DNA of 64,000 nucleotides from Chiridota heheva (lineage: Eukaryota > Echinodermata > Holothuroidea > Apodida > Chiridotidae). Where the stretch lies: contig JAIGNY010001647.1 in the NCBI GenBank assembly GCA_020152595.1, forward strand, positions 1,443,501-1,507,500. Reading direction: 5' to 3'. A program made the translations under genes and the position numbers. Within the stretch, counting starts at the first letter, position 1. The number at the start of each line of letters is the position of its first letter. Of the stretch, positions 1 to 12,449 are shown in pieces. The notes under the pieces were generated by a model. The model was not told the DNA's origin and ran no database searches. It saw only the letters and a list, made by a program, of their open reading frames with translations.

Positions 1-400
1 GTGTGTGTGTACCTGTTTAGACACACCAACTGATGACATTCGTATGTTCACACACATTCAAAGCGATGACACACACACACAATCGATGGCTTTCTCGGTT
101 GTTTTTAGTTCTAAAAATGGCTGTTTTCAAAACTATTACAACTAAAACACTACTCTAGTTCAGTATTTTTGCATTTCGGTACATGTCACCTGTTAGATAG
201 GATTAATTAAAAATACGTGTGTAACCTAATTTCCTAATACAGCCATCCGATGTGTGTGTTTTGTAGATTGATTGGTCACTAGTTATATAGGATTACGCCA
301 CGTCATCAGTTGTAAGGTCTACACATGTATGGGTGATTGGTTACCAGTTATATATGATTATAAATATGTCACCAGTTGTAAGATCTAAACGCGTTTGGGT

Positions 401-427
401 GTGTGTGTGTGTGTGTGTGTGTGTGTC
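401..427. repeat. (GT)n microsatellite
   Basis: A run of about 13 GT dinucleotides sits directly before the first unit of a 305-bp tandem repeat. Shorter GT/CA runs also occur at positions 1-10 and 68-82. No gene is seen in 1-426. Confidence 0.95.
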
Positions 428-1245
428 TGTGACGCTTTGCTTGTAAACACGTTATCTCCTAAACAGTACACCTATGCCATATCATATTTGGCACATAGAT
501 GCATCATTACCCATAGATGGTCCCTAATGTTTTTACCATCGATATCGTACATATTAATAAGTGGGCGGGGCAAAATGTAAAAATATTAAAATGCTCAGAT
601 TTTGATAACCATATATCCGTTTTGTATCTTCTTTGGCATAAATAAGGTGTAAGGGTTGGTGTAGATGCCCATATTATAAAAATGTTCGAAATCACTGATA
701 TTAATTGTGGATGGGACATAACGTGGTGTGTCTGTAAGGCTTTGCTTGTAAACACGATATCTTCTGGAGGTAAATCTATGCCACGTCATATTTGGCACAT
801 AGATGCATCATGATCCATAGATGGTCCCTAATGTTTTAGTGTTCTATATCGTGCATAATGATGAGTGGGCGGGGCAAAATGTAAAAATATTAAAATGCTC
901 ATATTTTGATAACCATATATCATTCTGTTTTGTATCCTCTTTGGCATAAATAAGATGTTAGGGTTACTGTAGATGCCCATATTATAAAAAAATGTTCAAA
1001 ATCACTGATATTAATTGTGGACGGGGCATAATGTGGTTTTATTTAAAACAGTTTGTAAACACGGTATCTCGTAAACCATACATCAATGTTATGTCATATT
1101 TGCACATTGATTTATCATGACTCAAAGATGGTCCCTATTGTTTTTGGTGTGATATCATACATATTAATGAGTGGGTGGGGCTTAGTGCAAAAATCTTGAA
1201 CTTTTCAAATCTTTACAAGTGCATGCCAGTTTTGTTCTTATGTGG
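427..1245. repeat. 305-bp tandem repeat, about 2.7 copies
   Basis: The landmark GCTTTGCTTGTAAACACG occurs at 434 and again at 739, and a diverged version occurs near 1046. Each unit also holds the block GAGTGGGCGGGGCAAAATG or a close variant, followed by a short A/T stretch. The third copy is the most diverged and fades out after about 1245. The short open frames here are not protein-like and shift between copies. This looks like local satellite or minisatellite DNA. Confidence 0.85.
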
Positions 1246-2105
1246 CATGCATATGTCTTAATGAATTAATAGACGGTCACAGTGGCAAGACTACCACCTT
1301 TGAATTGCATTTGAAGTGTATTCGTTCTCAATGCCGGAAAAATCGCAACAGCTGCAAAGGATTTTTCACGGGTTGGTCATCATTAGTGACTTTGTATTAT
1401 TATCAAAAAGCTTAAAAACAAACAAATACTTTGGTCATATCTTGACATTGCTAAGCTAGATGTCCCTTGTTTAATTCCCGGCGGGTTCTCATCCATCAGT
1501 TCTTCACAGGTAGATTATCTCTAAATAATCTTAATTGTTAAAGACTAGATGTAAAATACTCAATTTATCTACCTACATTTTAAAACTTATGTAAAAACTT
1601 GTCAGTTTAAAGCATATAAAATACTTATACTGTATTAGCACCTACCAATCAAAGATTAATTCCCACAACTAGGGGAGTGGAAAAATTGACATCAAAGAGT
1701 CATTTGCACAACAAGGGCTTACAGTTGCTATTGCTTTAAAACCAGATTTTGACTTGAAATTCAGATGGGGTCTCACTGGGAGCTCTAAGTGATTAACAAA
1801 AAGAAATTGAGCAGATATCAATATACTCAAATGTTAATTGTAATGTAAGGAGTGACATTTAGTAGGAGTCCATAAAATAACGTAATCATCCCGCCTGCAC
1901 TACAACAGCTTCTAAAAAATAAGGTATCGGACCACACAACCTTTTGGTCTCTGGTTTCAAAGTTTGTTTCAAATTCAATATGCCACACTGCCAACCGTCA
2001 AAGACTTAAAATCACGCCACAAAATTTCAATAGTGTGCCATCATCACACTGTTATATCCTCAACTTTATCTTAAGGTGTACCAAACATGTGACCTTGCCC
2101 TCTTT
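1246..2105. other. No gene seen; probable LINE 3' flank at right end
   Basis: AT-rich sequence without a supported gene. The last 100 to 150 bases, read on the minus strand, follow the end of the LINE coding region and may be its 3' untranslated tail, but no poly-A or target duplication could be fixed. Confidence 0.5.
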
Positions 2106-2117
2106 CTATCTTTCTCT

Positions 2118-2781
2118 CTAGGTGCTGAGTCTGGAACATACATTGGCGATCATGGCCCTCCAGTCACTTCTGTTTGGAGCTAAATGCATAAACTTCTTGT
2201 TACTTAGGCTGTTGTTGGTTACCCAGTTAATTAAGCTTTGGAGATAATTAACTCGCTGCCTTCCTCTGCTTCTTTTGCCCTCAATTTTCCCACATACTGC
2301 AAGCTGTTCCAACCCACCCTCTCAATAAACAAGCCCCAAAAAATTCCATCTGTCTCCTTCTGATGGCATTGAAGTAGGGACCTGTCCATGCCTGAAGCTA
2401 TCAGGACATCATCATTTGTTTTCATTTCTGTCCAAGATATTTTCAACATTCTCCTAATGAACCACATTTTGGTAGCTTCTAATCTTTTCTTGATGTCAGT
2501 GGTAACTGTCCAACATTCACAGCCATAGAGAGTAGACCATACATATGCCTTCAAGACACGGACTTTCGTATCCATTCCAATATTTCTATTCTTCAGAATT
2601 GGATTAATTTTGTAAACATGTCTTTGGCAATTGCAATGCGTTTTCTAACTTCGTTAATACACCGACTATCTGATGTTAGTGTGCAGCCCAAGTACTTAAA
2701 CTTCCGTACTTGTTTAATTATTCCTCCTTGGCTTCGTATACTACATAATGGGTTTATGGCTTTTTTTAAACCACCATACAT
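2118..2781 (-). pseudogene. LINE ORF2 C-terminal region fragments
   Basis: Three overlapping pieces continue the LINE protein after the YADD box. KFKYLGCTLTSD lies in 2593-2781, LYGCECWTV and WFIRRMLKISWT lie in 2231-2575, and a terminal piece at 2118-2312 ends in WRAMIANVCSRL. These are the standard downstream blocks of LINE proteins of this type. The pieces lie in different frames, so at least two indels have occurred. No independent function is expected. Confidence 0.8.
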
Positions 2782-2883
2782 TCTGTTTTCTTTACATTTA
2801 CAGACAGCCCTATCTTTTCACTTTCCTCCACAACCTTATCCAGAAGAGACTGCAGTTTTTCTTCGACTCAGCTTTAAGTACCG

Positions 2884-3751
2884 TGTCATCTGCATAGCGT
2901 AGGTTATTCATATTATATGTAAATGTTGAAAAAATCTGGTGACAAAACATACCCCTGCCTGACTCCTTTTCGGATTACCTTAAATTCAATGTAATCTCAT
3001 TTAAGTCTTATTTCTGCTTCCTGGTCCCAGTATAGCTTTCTTATAAGTCTTAGGTCTTTTCCGTCAATGTTCAAATTACTGAGTATTTCAAAGAGATCTT
3101 CATGTTTGACTTTGTCAAAGTCTTTGGAGTAATCAACTAAACATGAATATACACCTTTCTGTACTTCTATGCACCTTTCCATGATCATTGATAAAGTAAA
3201 TATTGCATTCCTAGTGCCTTTGTCTACAACAAAACCAAATTGTGTTCCTGAATTTTCTGGCCGGATACTATTTCTCATCCTGGACATTAGAACACGAAGC
3301 AAGACCTTGGTGATATGGCTCATCAAGCTATTGGTCCTGTGTAGTTCACATTCTGTTCCACCTGGTTTCTTGAGTAAGGTTATGCGGATTGATTTGCTCA
3401 TATCTCTCCTGTATCATATATCATATTTAAAAGCCTAGTTATAGTTTCAATGCCTACATCATCAAAAGCCACAAAAAATTCAATTGGCATTTTGTCAGGT
3501 CCTGATGCTTTGCCATGTTTCATGTTACTGATGGCTCTTTGCACTTCCTCATTTAGTATTGGTGGGCCCTCCATGTTCTTTTTAATGGTAAGTTTTTCTC
3601 CTCTGTTATCATCAAAGAGTTCTTCGATGTATTCTGACCATCGATGTAGGATGTCTTCTTTGTCCATGAGGATGGTACCACCTTTTGATTTAATGCAACC
3701 TATCTGTGTACAGGTACATTTTCCTGTTAATTCTCTTACTTTTTTATGCAT
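2884..3751 (-). pseudogene. LINE reverse transcriptase palm fragments
   Basis: Two main open pieces (3398-3751 and 2997-3401) carry reverse transcriptase landmarks: GKASGPDKMPIEF in the first and FDKVKHEDL in the second. The catalytic YADD follows in another frame at 2884-2895. The enzyme would copy element RNA into DNA at the nick made by the endonuclease. At least two frame changes and missing sequence between pieces show it is dead. The same family's C-terminus lies directly downstream. Confidence 0.85.
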
Positions 3752-4261
3752 GTATTTACTGTTTATGTTACGTGTAATCTCAAATTCTTTGCACTGTCAG
3801 ACTGTTGATTGATCCAGATTTCTTTGGCTTCATTGTATCTTTCCTTTACTACTCTGTTTATTTCATGTTATCTTTCATCATCATCCTTTGCTAACCGTCT
3901 TATTTCCATTCTGCCATTAAGTCCAGGATTTCTTGGGTTATCCACTTTTTGTGATCCTTCTTTGCCTGTTTTGGAATCTGTTCACTCATTGCTTTTGTAA
4001 CAGAATCTTTCATTTTTGCCACTTTTTATCAGCCTCAGTGAGGGTTTCCCAGAACTTGGAATTTGTTCTTTCTTGAAAATGATAATCGCTCTTTTGTGTC
4101 TGGATCAGTTTTTAACAGGTTGGTCTGTAATTTAGGTTCCTTTTCAGGTTTCTTAAGTGATCTAAGTTTGACTTGGATTTTACATTTGACAGGAATATGA
4201 TCACTGTCATAATCAGCACCGGGCATTGACTTAGCTGTTTTGTCCAAATTTCGAACCGTTT

Positions 4262-4896
4262 TTAAATCAGTATGAAATCAATCTGATTTCTGACTCTGTC
4301 TCCTGGGCTCTTCCATGTCCAACGTCTTCTTGGGTGGTTTTTGGACCAAGTGTTTGTAATTATGAAGTCATGTTCTCTGCACCATTCAACCAGTCTTTCT
4401 CCACGGTCATTTATTTCTCCTAGTCTGTATGGTCCAACAATATCTTCCACTTTGCAGTTTCCAACTTTGTCATTGAAATCGCCCATAACAATCTTTATAT
4501 TCTGTGAATTGAGTTGTTGTTTGGCCTCTTCTACTTCTTCATAGAATTGTTCTATTTCTGTTGTTTTATATTCAGCTGTTGGCGCATATATCTGAATAAT
4601 GCCAATCTTAAATGGTGTACCTTGTATTTTTACCACTATAACACAATCAGATATTGGCCAGAACCCTTTGATACATCTCGCAGTTGCAGAATCGAACAAG
4701 ACACCGACTCCTTTTTGATGATGGTCTCCTCCAGAATACACCAGGGTGTAACCATCTGATGTTAAAGACCCAGCATCCTTCCATCTAACTTCTGAGAGAC
4801 CTAGTATATTGATATCCATCCTTTTCATTTCCTGCTTTATATTGTCTAGTTTCTGCATCATTGTTCTCACGTTCCATGCTGCTATACTTTTTTAGC
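4262..4896 (-). pseudogene. LINE endonuclease domain (EEP/APE family)
   Basis: This frame encodes an apurinic-endonuclease-like domain that nicks target DNA for target-primed reverse transcription. Visible landmarks in order are WNVRTM just before 4870, LGLSEVRW near residue 23 (catalytic E), IYAPT near residue 93, the metal-binding MGDFN near residue 129, and RNQIDFILI at the end. The domain is largely open over 202 residues. The expected SDH motif follows in the next fragment at 4035-4247, in a broken frame (DSDHIPV). It is followed on the same strand by the reverse transcriptase fragments of the same LINE. Confidence 0.85.
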
Positions 4897-5270
4897 AAAC
4901 TGTTACGGCTAGTCGTTGGATGACGATCTTGTGCCAATTGCCGCACATGACTGTCCCTACCGAGCGAGGTGTTCCATTTTGAACCCCATTCATGCTGTTA
5001 CTCTTATTCTGTGTTTGGAGTGTCATGATTGTGCTTGCGAAAGTACAGGTGTGGCTTCCCCTTGCCTTCTGCCGGTTTGCATCGGGTTACTCTGATAGCC
5101 TTTGACGAAGCAACATATTTCTGCAAGGCAGCAGGTATTCGTGGATGGCCGTTGACGCATAAGAAGTTCATCCGCCCTTTGACATGTTTTATTTTTGGTC
5201 CTGCTGGGGATCCACTACCCTTTTATCCGGCAAGCTGAATGGGGAACCGGTTTAGTCGCCGACCACTCGA

Positions 5271-7805
5271 CCCATGGACAGGTAGGACTGGATACATGGT
5301 TACCAGTAGCAGGTTAGGACTGACCTGACAGAGGACTTGCCTTAGCCCTTGCCCTAGCTTTTCTGAAATGATACATAATGAAAACCATATTTCTGACGTC
5401 TCTATACCCCTGTACAAAAACTGCACTAAGCAGTGGTACAACTAGGGCCCGTTTGGAAACTGGTTTCTAGGATGAATTTTGTATAATTATAATCATAGCT
5501 AGATATTTAGCTATGGGCAGTCCATCCTATTGTGCAAGTTATCGACATACAACAGTAACTTACCCCCACCCCCATCTAAGATAAAGAGTTTAAGGGGTGA
5601 ATGTTTTCGTTACACTCAAAATATTTGGAGGCTAGAGTGCATTAGGCCTAAAAAAGGTTAGTGCCCTCCTCCGCCGCCCCTAACTCGGCGTTTAAAAAAA
5701 GATATTTGTACGCTTCCTTCCAAAAAACCTACAAAATGGCGTGGCAACAACTTTTGCCTGTTGAATGTTGCTGTTACTTTGGAGGAAAGCCCGCCGCCCA
5801 CACGCGCTTGAAAAAACAAACTTGTCCAGCCTGTTTGTAATGAGTGTGTCATTTAAGGGAAAGAAAATCCCAAATCACACAAAAAGCATGAGCAGATGGG
5901 TGAGATATAAAAACTGAGCAAAATAAAAGGAACCAACCATCTAAAAGGAAGTAAAGTGTTTTAATTCCATTTTATAAACGTTTTGATACTTAATCCTGAA
6001 GGAGTCCAAAAAAAGAAAACACTTTTTCGCGCCTGTCTCTCCCTCACAATTTTCCCCATTTTTTAAGCTCCAACATCTGAAAAACCTTATCAATTCTAAA
6101 ATAGATCATAATTCAAATCATTTCAAATTTCAGCCCCTCGAATATAGCTTCATGGATTAGACCTTGCGTTAGCGGCCCTTCTATACCACTGGCTACAATC
6201 ATTTAAATTTTTATTTTCTACCATCTTTGATATTAGCACATGCCTTTAGATTAAGCCCATAGCTGCAACATCAATGTAGGGTAGCCACCAGGCAAGGGCT
6301 TCTAACAAATAACGCGGCATTATATCTGGTCTCAACATTAATGACCCCTTGCACAAGCCATTAAACTTTAGTGGTTTGGCGCCATCATAGGCTGCCTCAA
6401 CATATATGCTGAGATACTACATCATTGATGTTCTGCTTTAACATTAAGGGATTCTCTAAGCCTTAAACCAATCTCAGACAAGAGTCAGTTCGTCATTAAG
6501 TATTGGAATGCTTGAACGTGGACCACTTGTTTGAAATAAGATACTGGTATCATCTGCAAATAAGAAGAATTTTAATTTGTTGGAACAGAGGGGAAGATCA
6601 TTTTCAATCATGGGCGATGCCTCTGATACCGTAATGTTTGTAATTTATCAGTTCATGTAGAAGAATACTATGATTTACCTACAAAAATACCAAATGTATC
6701 TTCTCTGCCATCAAAACTTTTAGTTAATTAAATCAAGCGTGGCCATATAAGTAGAATACTTATTACGAAAACTGAGTTGGTTGACAGAGAGGCGAGTGTG
6801 TTGTTAAGGAATTCTGGTAACATATTATATATTACCTTTTCAAATATTTTGAGTCAGCCAATAGAACAGAAATAGGTCGTTAATTAGAAACAGACATGGG
6901 ATCTTCTCATTTAAATACAGGTGTGACTGTGGTAAGTTTTAACAGGGATACTGTTATATCTATAACAGTATTACTGGTTTAAGGTGTTCAGGAAAGATGC
7001 CATCGTGCCACTATTAACAATATGTGCAATTGGAGCGGCAATAATACGGTTATTTGAAGAATGTTGACAGCAATGCATGCTATCGATACCAGGGACTCAA
7101 TCGTTGGTTAAGTGGTTAATTATAGCAGGGAGTTGAAATAGACTCCCCGATTATAGTGATTATTTCAGATGGATTAGTGGGTGAGAGAATACAAAATCAA
7201 ATTGCTTACTTTGGAGAAAAAAGTGGCTAAAAGCTGAAAAGAAAATGAATAATCGGGATGGTACTAGCTAAAATTGATCATATAGTAGTACTAAAATAGT
7301 TAATGAACACATTAATAACTTGGGTTTTATCAGTGAAAAACTTATTTTCGTGCTTAATACAAGTATCATTATTCTTTGACTTAGATTAACCGATTATATC
7401 TTTATTTGTTCGACAGGTTTATTATTTTTAGGTTTTAAAAGGTTTTTGTCATAAATTTATTTAGATTTTTTGTGAAATTAGTTAATTTATTTGTATGGAC
7501 AGTATGATTAGTCTTTGTATTATCAGTATGTTTAGTAAGACAAGCTTTAACAAATTAATTTTTCAGGTTTATAAATTTTAAGATAAAGTGGACTTATCTC
7601 TGTAGAAATGCACTTTGCTTTCTTTTATAAAGTCTTTTAAACGTAAACTTTTTGTTGAATAAGGTAAAAAGTACATGAATAAAATTGTTATATGCAGCGT
7701 CAGAGATACTATAAATATTGTTCCAGTCTACACCATTACAACGGTGGCAAGTTTATACAAGGAGCATACAAAATATTATCACACTTATCTGACTTAAAGA
7801 TAACA
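5271..7805. other. No gene seen
   Basis: About 2.5 kb with no supported gene. 5271-5450 may still be the LINE 5' flank. 5540-5830 is C/G-richer, with purine and pyrimidine runs. The remainder is AT-rich unique-looking sequence with only short accidental open frames. Confidence 0.6.
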
Positions 7806-7810
7806 CTATG

Positions 7811-8081
7811 CAGGCGCGGATCCAGGGGGTGCGCGCGGGCTACATACCCTCCGAAACGAGTCTCTTTTTACTCAAAGTTCCCATTTTAATCAGCAAAATG
7901 AAATTATGGTTAATAAGTCTAGAGCTATATAATGTGAGAGGAATAACGTCTTTGAATTCTGCATCAAACCTCATGCACAGCGGAACAAAAGTTAGTAAAA
8001 ACTAATGTGCCCCAGCCCCCTCCAAGCCCTACCCCTCCTCCCCATCCCCCTTTCTTTCGGAAATTTCTGGATCCGCGCCTG
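7811..8081. mobile_element. Short inverted-repeat element (GCGCGGATCC ends)
   Basis: The left end reads CAGGCGCGGATCCAGG and the right end reads CTGGATCCGCGCCTG, an inverted pair enclosing about 270 bp. Both ends are far more GC-rich than the surroundings, and C-rich runs lie just inside the right end. The size and ends fit a non-autonomous DNA transposon (MITE). A target duplication is not certain; TATG lies next to the left end and one base away from the right end. Confidence 0.65.
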
Positions 8082-8089
8082 ATATGATG

Positions 8090-9560
8090 TATAAACAGGT
8101 AAATGTTCACTTACTTCATGCCAAGAAATGGATTTAAGCTTAAGGTCATTTCGAAATATGTTGTATATAAGACTTGATGAGTTGCCGTTGTTCTAGTTGG
8201 TTTAGAAATAAATGCGAGGTATAAAGTCAAACGATTAAAGAGGTCAAAAAACTCATTTATGCACTGGATAAGGCCAACATTAAAATCATTATAACAGATA
8301 ACAAGTTTTATTCTCAACAATTAATCAGATTTATCATAAGCTTTGACATGTTCCCATTAAAAAACGTGGCAGGGCGATATATGACTATAATCAGGGTCGT
8401 AACTTGACTTGGAGCCCAGGGGGTGGGGGCGTGGGGTGTAAGTCAAATTTTCCCAACATATTAAAGATATACATATATTTAAGATATACATGTGTATATA
8501 CATTTACAATATAGAACAGTTGGAGATAAAGCAACCTCCCCCCCCCTCCCCCCCCCTCACCCTCGCTACCAATGCAGTCGAAGTGAGGTGTCTGGCAAGG
8601 CTTATAGAACGAAGCCTTGATTGGTGTCCAGGAAGCCCGGGAAGCTCGAAGATTCCTTGTTTTTGATGCTCCAAAATGGCTGAAAATCAATACAAAGTTC
8701 GATAATTTGATTGATGAAAGAAGACAATTTTTTCTAATGTTAAAATCTATTGAGATAATCATTAAGGTTACCATTTCTCAACAGGTAGAAGGGAAATTGT
8801 CCCTGCAAATTGAGTAGTTTTGAGCAAAATTGTGGGGCTCACGGGAAAAGCTTTGCATTTAGCTTGGGTACAGGGGCGAAGCCTGGAAGCTTTTGGAGAT
8901 TTCTTGATTTTTATACGCACAATGGTTTAAAATTAACACAAATTTTCCAAATGTAAGTGATAAAAAGAAGACAATTCATGTTTGTTTGAATCTATTCAGA
9001 TAAGTATTTGCAGAATTTGCAGAATTTTCCCTAAAAATTAAGATAATTAAATAAAAATTGATGCAAAATTTTTAAAAATGAAAAAAATGGATGAAATTTA
9101 AAGCACATTTCCCAAAAAAAAAGGAATTTGTACGAAAATTGAAGCAGATTTTACGAAAATAAGAACATTATAAGAAAATTGAAGGAAATTTTCCGAAAAT
9201 TTAAGACAACATCTCCAAATGGGGGGAAGAAGGAGGGGGAGGGGGCTATGATTTTATCCAAAACATTTTCAAAAATATCTGCGAAGAAACAAAAACCTAA
9301 AGGTAGGCTATAACCATATTAATTTTCCTACAATTTTGTTTTAATACTAGGCCATTTTTTCCCGACGAAATATGGAATTGCCCGACGGAAAAATGTTTCT
9401 AGTGTTCTTATAATAATTACAGACGGGAACGTTCAATTGATAAAGATTCGAAATGAGAGGAATACTTATGTGACGTAATAAGCGCCCGGGCGCTTACGAA
9501 AATATAATTGCACCTGTTTTTAGGCCCAAAGTTTTTTCCTAATAAGCGCCTATGCTCCGT
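8090..9560. other. No gene seen; C-run and A-rich degenerate sequence
   Basis: No supported gene. 8530-8570 holds long C runs, 8400-8440 is a G-rich patch starting CAGGGTCGTAA, and 9000-9240 is A-rich low-complexity sequence built from variants of GAAAATT. The 127-residue minus-strand frame over 8391-8774 is a low-complexity artefact. Confidence 0.55.
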
Positions 9561-9565
9561 GGCCG

Positions 9566-10043
9566 TATACAGGTAGCACGAAACTAATGAGGTATCACTC
9601 CGCCATTGAAAAATGAGAACCCTTAAAGAACAGGCTAATACAAATGTTTTCGAGAGGTTATTTCATAGGACAGGAAGCTGAGAAGTTGGAAATTTCAGGT
9701 TTGGTAGAGAAAGGAATAGGACTTGACTATGCAAATCCAAACTCGACGAGATTTGTTTCTAAAAGTTTATGGGGAACTATTTTACCAAGAACCTACACCA
9801 AAATTTGAGTGATTTAGTGAGGGTGTATAACACCTCTTCACTGCAGCCTAAAAAAAGGGCCAAAACCTTTGTGACCCTCTTATTGAAAGTACCTTCATTT
9901 AAGAATATTAAAAGGTGTTTTTGGAAAACATCCAAAAAATCCCAAATCTATAACATTTTGGTACAAAATGGATCCCGAAGTTGACTCTTTCATCATAGGC
10001 TTTAATGGGGAAAATAATTAGTTTCGTGCTACCTGTAGCAAGA
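9566..10043. mobile_element. 470-bp inverted-repeat element, copy 1
   Basis: The left end reads ACAGGTAGCACGAAACTAAT and the right end holds its inverse, ATTAGTTTCGTGCTACCTGT. The 440 bases between them closely match the element at 11308-11796, including a stretch rich in AAAAAAGGGCCAAAACC. The partly open frames inside (for example 9769-9984) shift between copies and match no known protein. It is best read as a non-autonomous DNA transposon of unknown superfamily. Confidence 0.75.
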
Positions 10044-11305
10044 CTGGGTATATGTATATTACATGTACTTTTAAGAAGGAAAGTGTGGTTATTTCAAAAT
10101 ATTTGATAAAAATTTCATTAAATAAGCACAAAAAGTGACATTAGATGACCCAGATTGAGGAGAAAATTGGCGCGGCCATTTCATTGGTCCACTTGATCAA
10201 TTCTGCAAATGTTGACAGGTATACATGGTAAGGTAAGCTTCAAAAGCATGTTAGGCAATTAAAGCCTAAATCATATAGCCAATAGGTGATTATTCATGAA
10301 AAGAACTATTATATTTCACCTAAAATAATGTGCTTGAGGAAAATAAGGGGAAGGGGGGGGGAGCGGGACAGTAGGTTTTCTCTGGGCCTGCTTTTAAAGC
10401 TATTAAAGAGCTTTCCTTCATGAGAATAGGCATTTTCTGAGGTAAACTGACGCTATATTTTATTGAAAGACTAAACTTTAATAACTTTTTGTGTAAAAAA
10501 TGGTATTTTTCTTGAAATTAAGTCTTTTTGATGTATTTTAAGTTTCTTCGCAGTAGGTCTGGCCAATGGTAGCATTTGATTTTCATGAAAATGATGATTG
10601 GACTGAGAAATGTTCATATCTTCTTTTGAGCTAAACTCTGTCACTCAGATTAACATAGGTCATTACAGGTCACTAAATTACATTGTTTAGTAAATAAAGG
10701 TCATGACTTTGCACTTAAAAGTTGTCATAAAAGTTAGATATCAGTCATTTTTCATGGTCCAGCAAAGCAGAGAAACTAAAATTGCACTAAGTAGGCTTGT
10801 TTTGGGGTATAGCATACTTGTTGCTGAATTTTTGGTGGAGAGGGGGCATGTTTTTCAGAGATTTCTGTTTGCTTTAAAATATTTACCTCAATTGAATGGC
10901 AAGAGGCTTATTTTCAATGGGAAAATGTGCTTCTATGCTATAGAATAGTGCAATTAATGGATCTAATCATATTTTCATGCAAATTTGCTAATTTCTTGGT
11001 TATTAGCTATATTCTCAAGAGTACGCGTTCAAAGTTAGCCCTTATAACATACGTAAATGTTTGTAGAAACCACCCCCTATAAAATCATTATCCAAGGGAA
11101 TTTTTTTTTATTGTTTTTGTTGGTTTTAATGATAGACCATTATGAGCATATCATACTTGTGTATATTTCATGTTACACATTTCACAGTCAAATGCTAGCT
11201 GTTTTTCTGGGACACAAATGGTCCACTGGAATTTTGGGTCATACATGGTTGGTGAGAATCTAGTGCCGGATGCAGTGATATAAATCTTAAAGAAATAGGA
11301 AGAAG
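10044..11305. other. No gene seen
   Basis: AT-rich sequence between the two 470-bp elements, with a G run near 10350-10360. The open frames (10703-10948, 11057-11263) have no recognisable protein signature. Confidence 0.55.
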
Positions 11306-11307
11306 TT

Positions 11308-11796
11308 TGTGCTACTGTAGGTAGCACGGAACTAATAAGGTATCCCTCCGCCATCGAAAAATGAGAACCCTCAGAGAAAAGGGCAATACAAATATTTTCG
11401 AGAGGTCCCATTTCATGGGACAGGAAGCTGAGAAGTTGAAAATTTTATGAATGATGGAGAAAGGATAGGACTTGACTATGCATATCCAAACTTGACGAGA
11501 TTTTTTCAGTAAAAGTTTCAATGGGAACTATTTTACCAAGGATCTACACCAAAATTTGAGTGATTTGATGATATTATATAACACCTCTTTACTTCAGCCT
11601 AAAAAAAGGGCCAAAACCTTTGGTGACCCCTTATTAAAAGTACCTTCATCCAAGAGATATTCGATGGTGCTTTTTGGAAAACATTACAAAAATCCCAAAT
11701 CTATAACATTCTGGTACAAAAAGGATCCCGAAATTGACTCTTTCATCATAGGCTTCAATGGCAAAATAATTAGTTTGTGCTACCTACAGTGCATGT
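11308..11796. mobile_element. 470-bp inverted-repeat element, copy 2
   Basis: Same family and same orientation as the element at 9566-10043. The ends read ACTGTAGGTAGCAC on the left and the inverse GTGCTACCTACAGT on the right. Copy 2 differs from copy 1 by scattered substitutions and small indels, so the two inserted or diverged independently. A third, partial and reversed copy lies at 52846-53050. No target duplication could be settled. Confidence 0.75.
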
Positions 11797-12071
11797 GCTA
11801 TTTGAACTGCATTGTGAGAACTGGTTCTACGCTAGCCCCACAACAACCACCACAAAAACATCGTGAGGGCCAGACGCAAAATAAGCAAAAACCTAACGAA
11901 ACTTATTTTAAGTTTTCAAATTTAATCAAATAAATTATGTTATCAGTGATGAAATGTTGGGTGGGGGCTTATTAGAGCTGGCGCGCTTAATACGTCGCTT
12001 ACGGTACTTACTATAAGGTACTTACGGATAAATTTAACTATACAATCTTAGATATAAAAACCCACATTCCA

Positions 12072-12301
12072 CTCAGTTTGTCCGCCAGTGCACCACAACT
12101 GCTTATCAAAGGCCGTGGACATTGACTTGGTTGTCGATGTTATGTCTGTCTGTACGTCGTACCTGTGTTCTCGTCCGGGTCGTATTAAGCGTTTCGTGAT
12201 AGCATTTGTACTATCAGACTATCATAACCGAATACGCAGGCGACGACCCCGTCATTGTAATTGTATGTTCAACTCTCTCTCTCTCTCTCTCTCAGTTTGT
12301 C
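12072..12301 (+). mobile_element. SINE, 5'-truncated copy with 11-bp target duplication
   Basis: The body (12083-12290) matches the full-length SINE at 57979-58257 over about 200 bp, from CAGTGCACCACAACTG to a (CT)n tail. It lacks the tRNA-like head. It is bracketed by CTCAGTTTGTC at 12072-12082 and 12291-12301, a perfect 11-bp duplication. The truncation and the duplication together show LINE-mediated, target-primed insertion. The 77-residue frame crossing it is not a protein. Confidence 0.85.
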
Positions 12302-12330
12302 TGATTAGCATTACGAATTAGATAATAGTT

Positions 12331-12447
12331 GGGGATGTTAGGCTAACCAATCAAGACATAAAGCCAAGTTCGGATACTGCTGCGATGGTGGGGTTGTTAG
12401 GCTAACCAATGAAGACGGAAGCCAAGTTCGGATACTGCTGCGATGGT
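12331..12447. repeat. 59-bp direct repeat, two copies
   Basis: TTAGGCTAACCAAT occurs at 12338 and 12397, and both units end in GGATACTGCTGCGATGGT. The copies differ by a few bases and lie just downstream of the truncated SINE. Confidence 0.85.
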
Positions 12448-12449
12448 AA

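Larger units (their letters stand above)
2106..5270 (-). mobile_element. Decayed APE-type non-LTR retrotransposon (LINE)
   Basis: A nearly full-length but broken LINE on the minus strand. In coding order it has an AP-like endonuclease (about 4896-4262), a linker (to about 3750), a reverse transcriptase palm (about 3750-2880) and a C-terminal region (2781-2118). Frames change several times and stops interrupt each domain, so it cannot be active. Upstream, 4900-5270 is more GC-rich and probably belongs to its 5' untranslated region. The endonuclease resembles the family often annotated as craniofacial development protein 2-like. I could not settle the clade (RTE or a related lineage). Confidence 0.85.

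Noticed and set aside
11556..11933. 125-residue protein inside the 470-bp element
   Set aside because: The frame is not kept in the sister copy at 9566 and extends past the element end.
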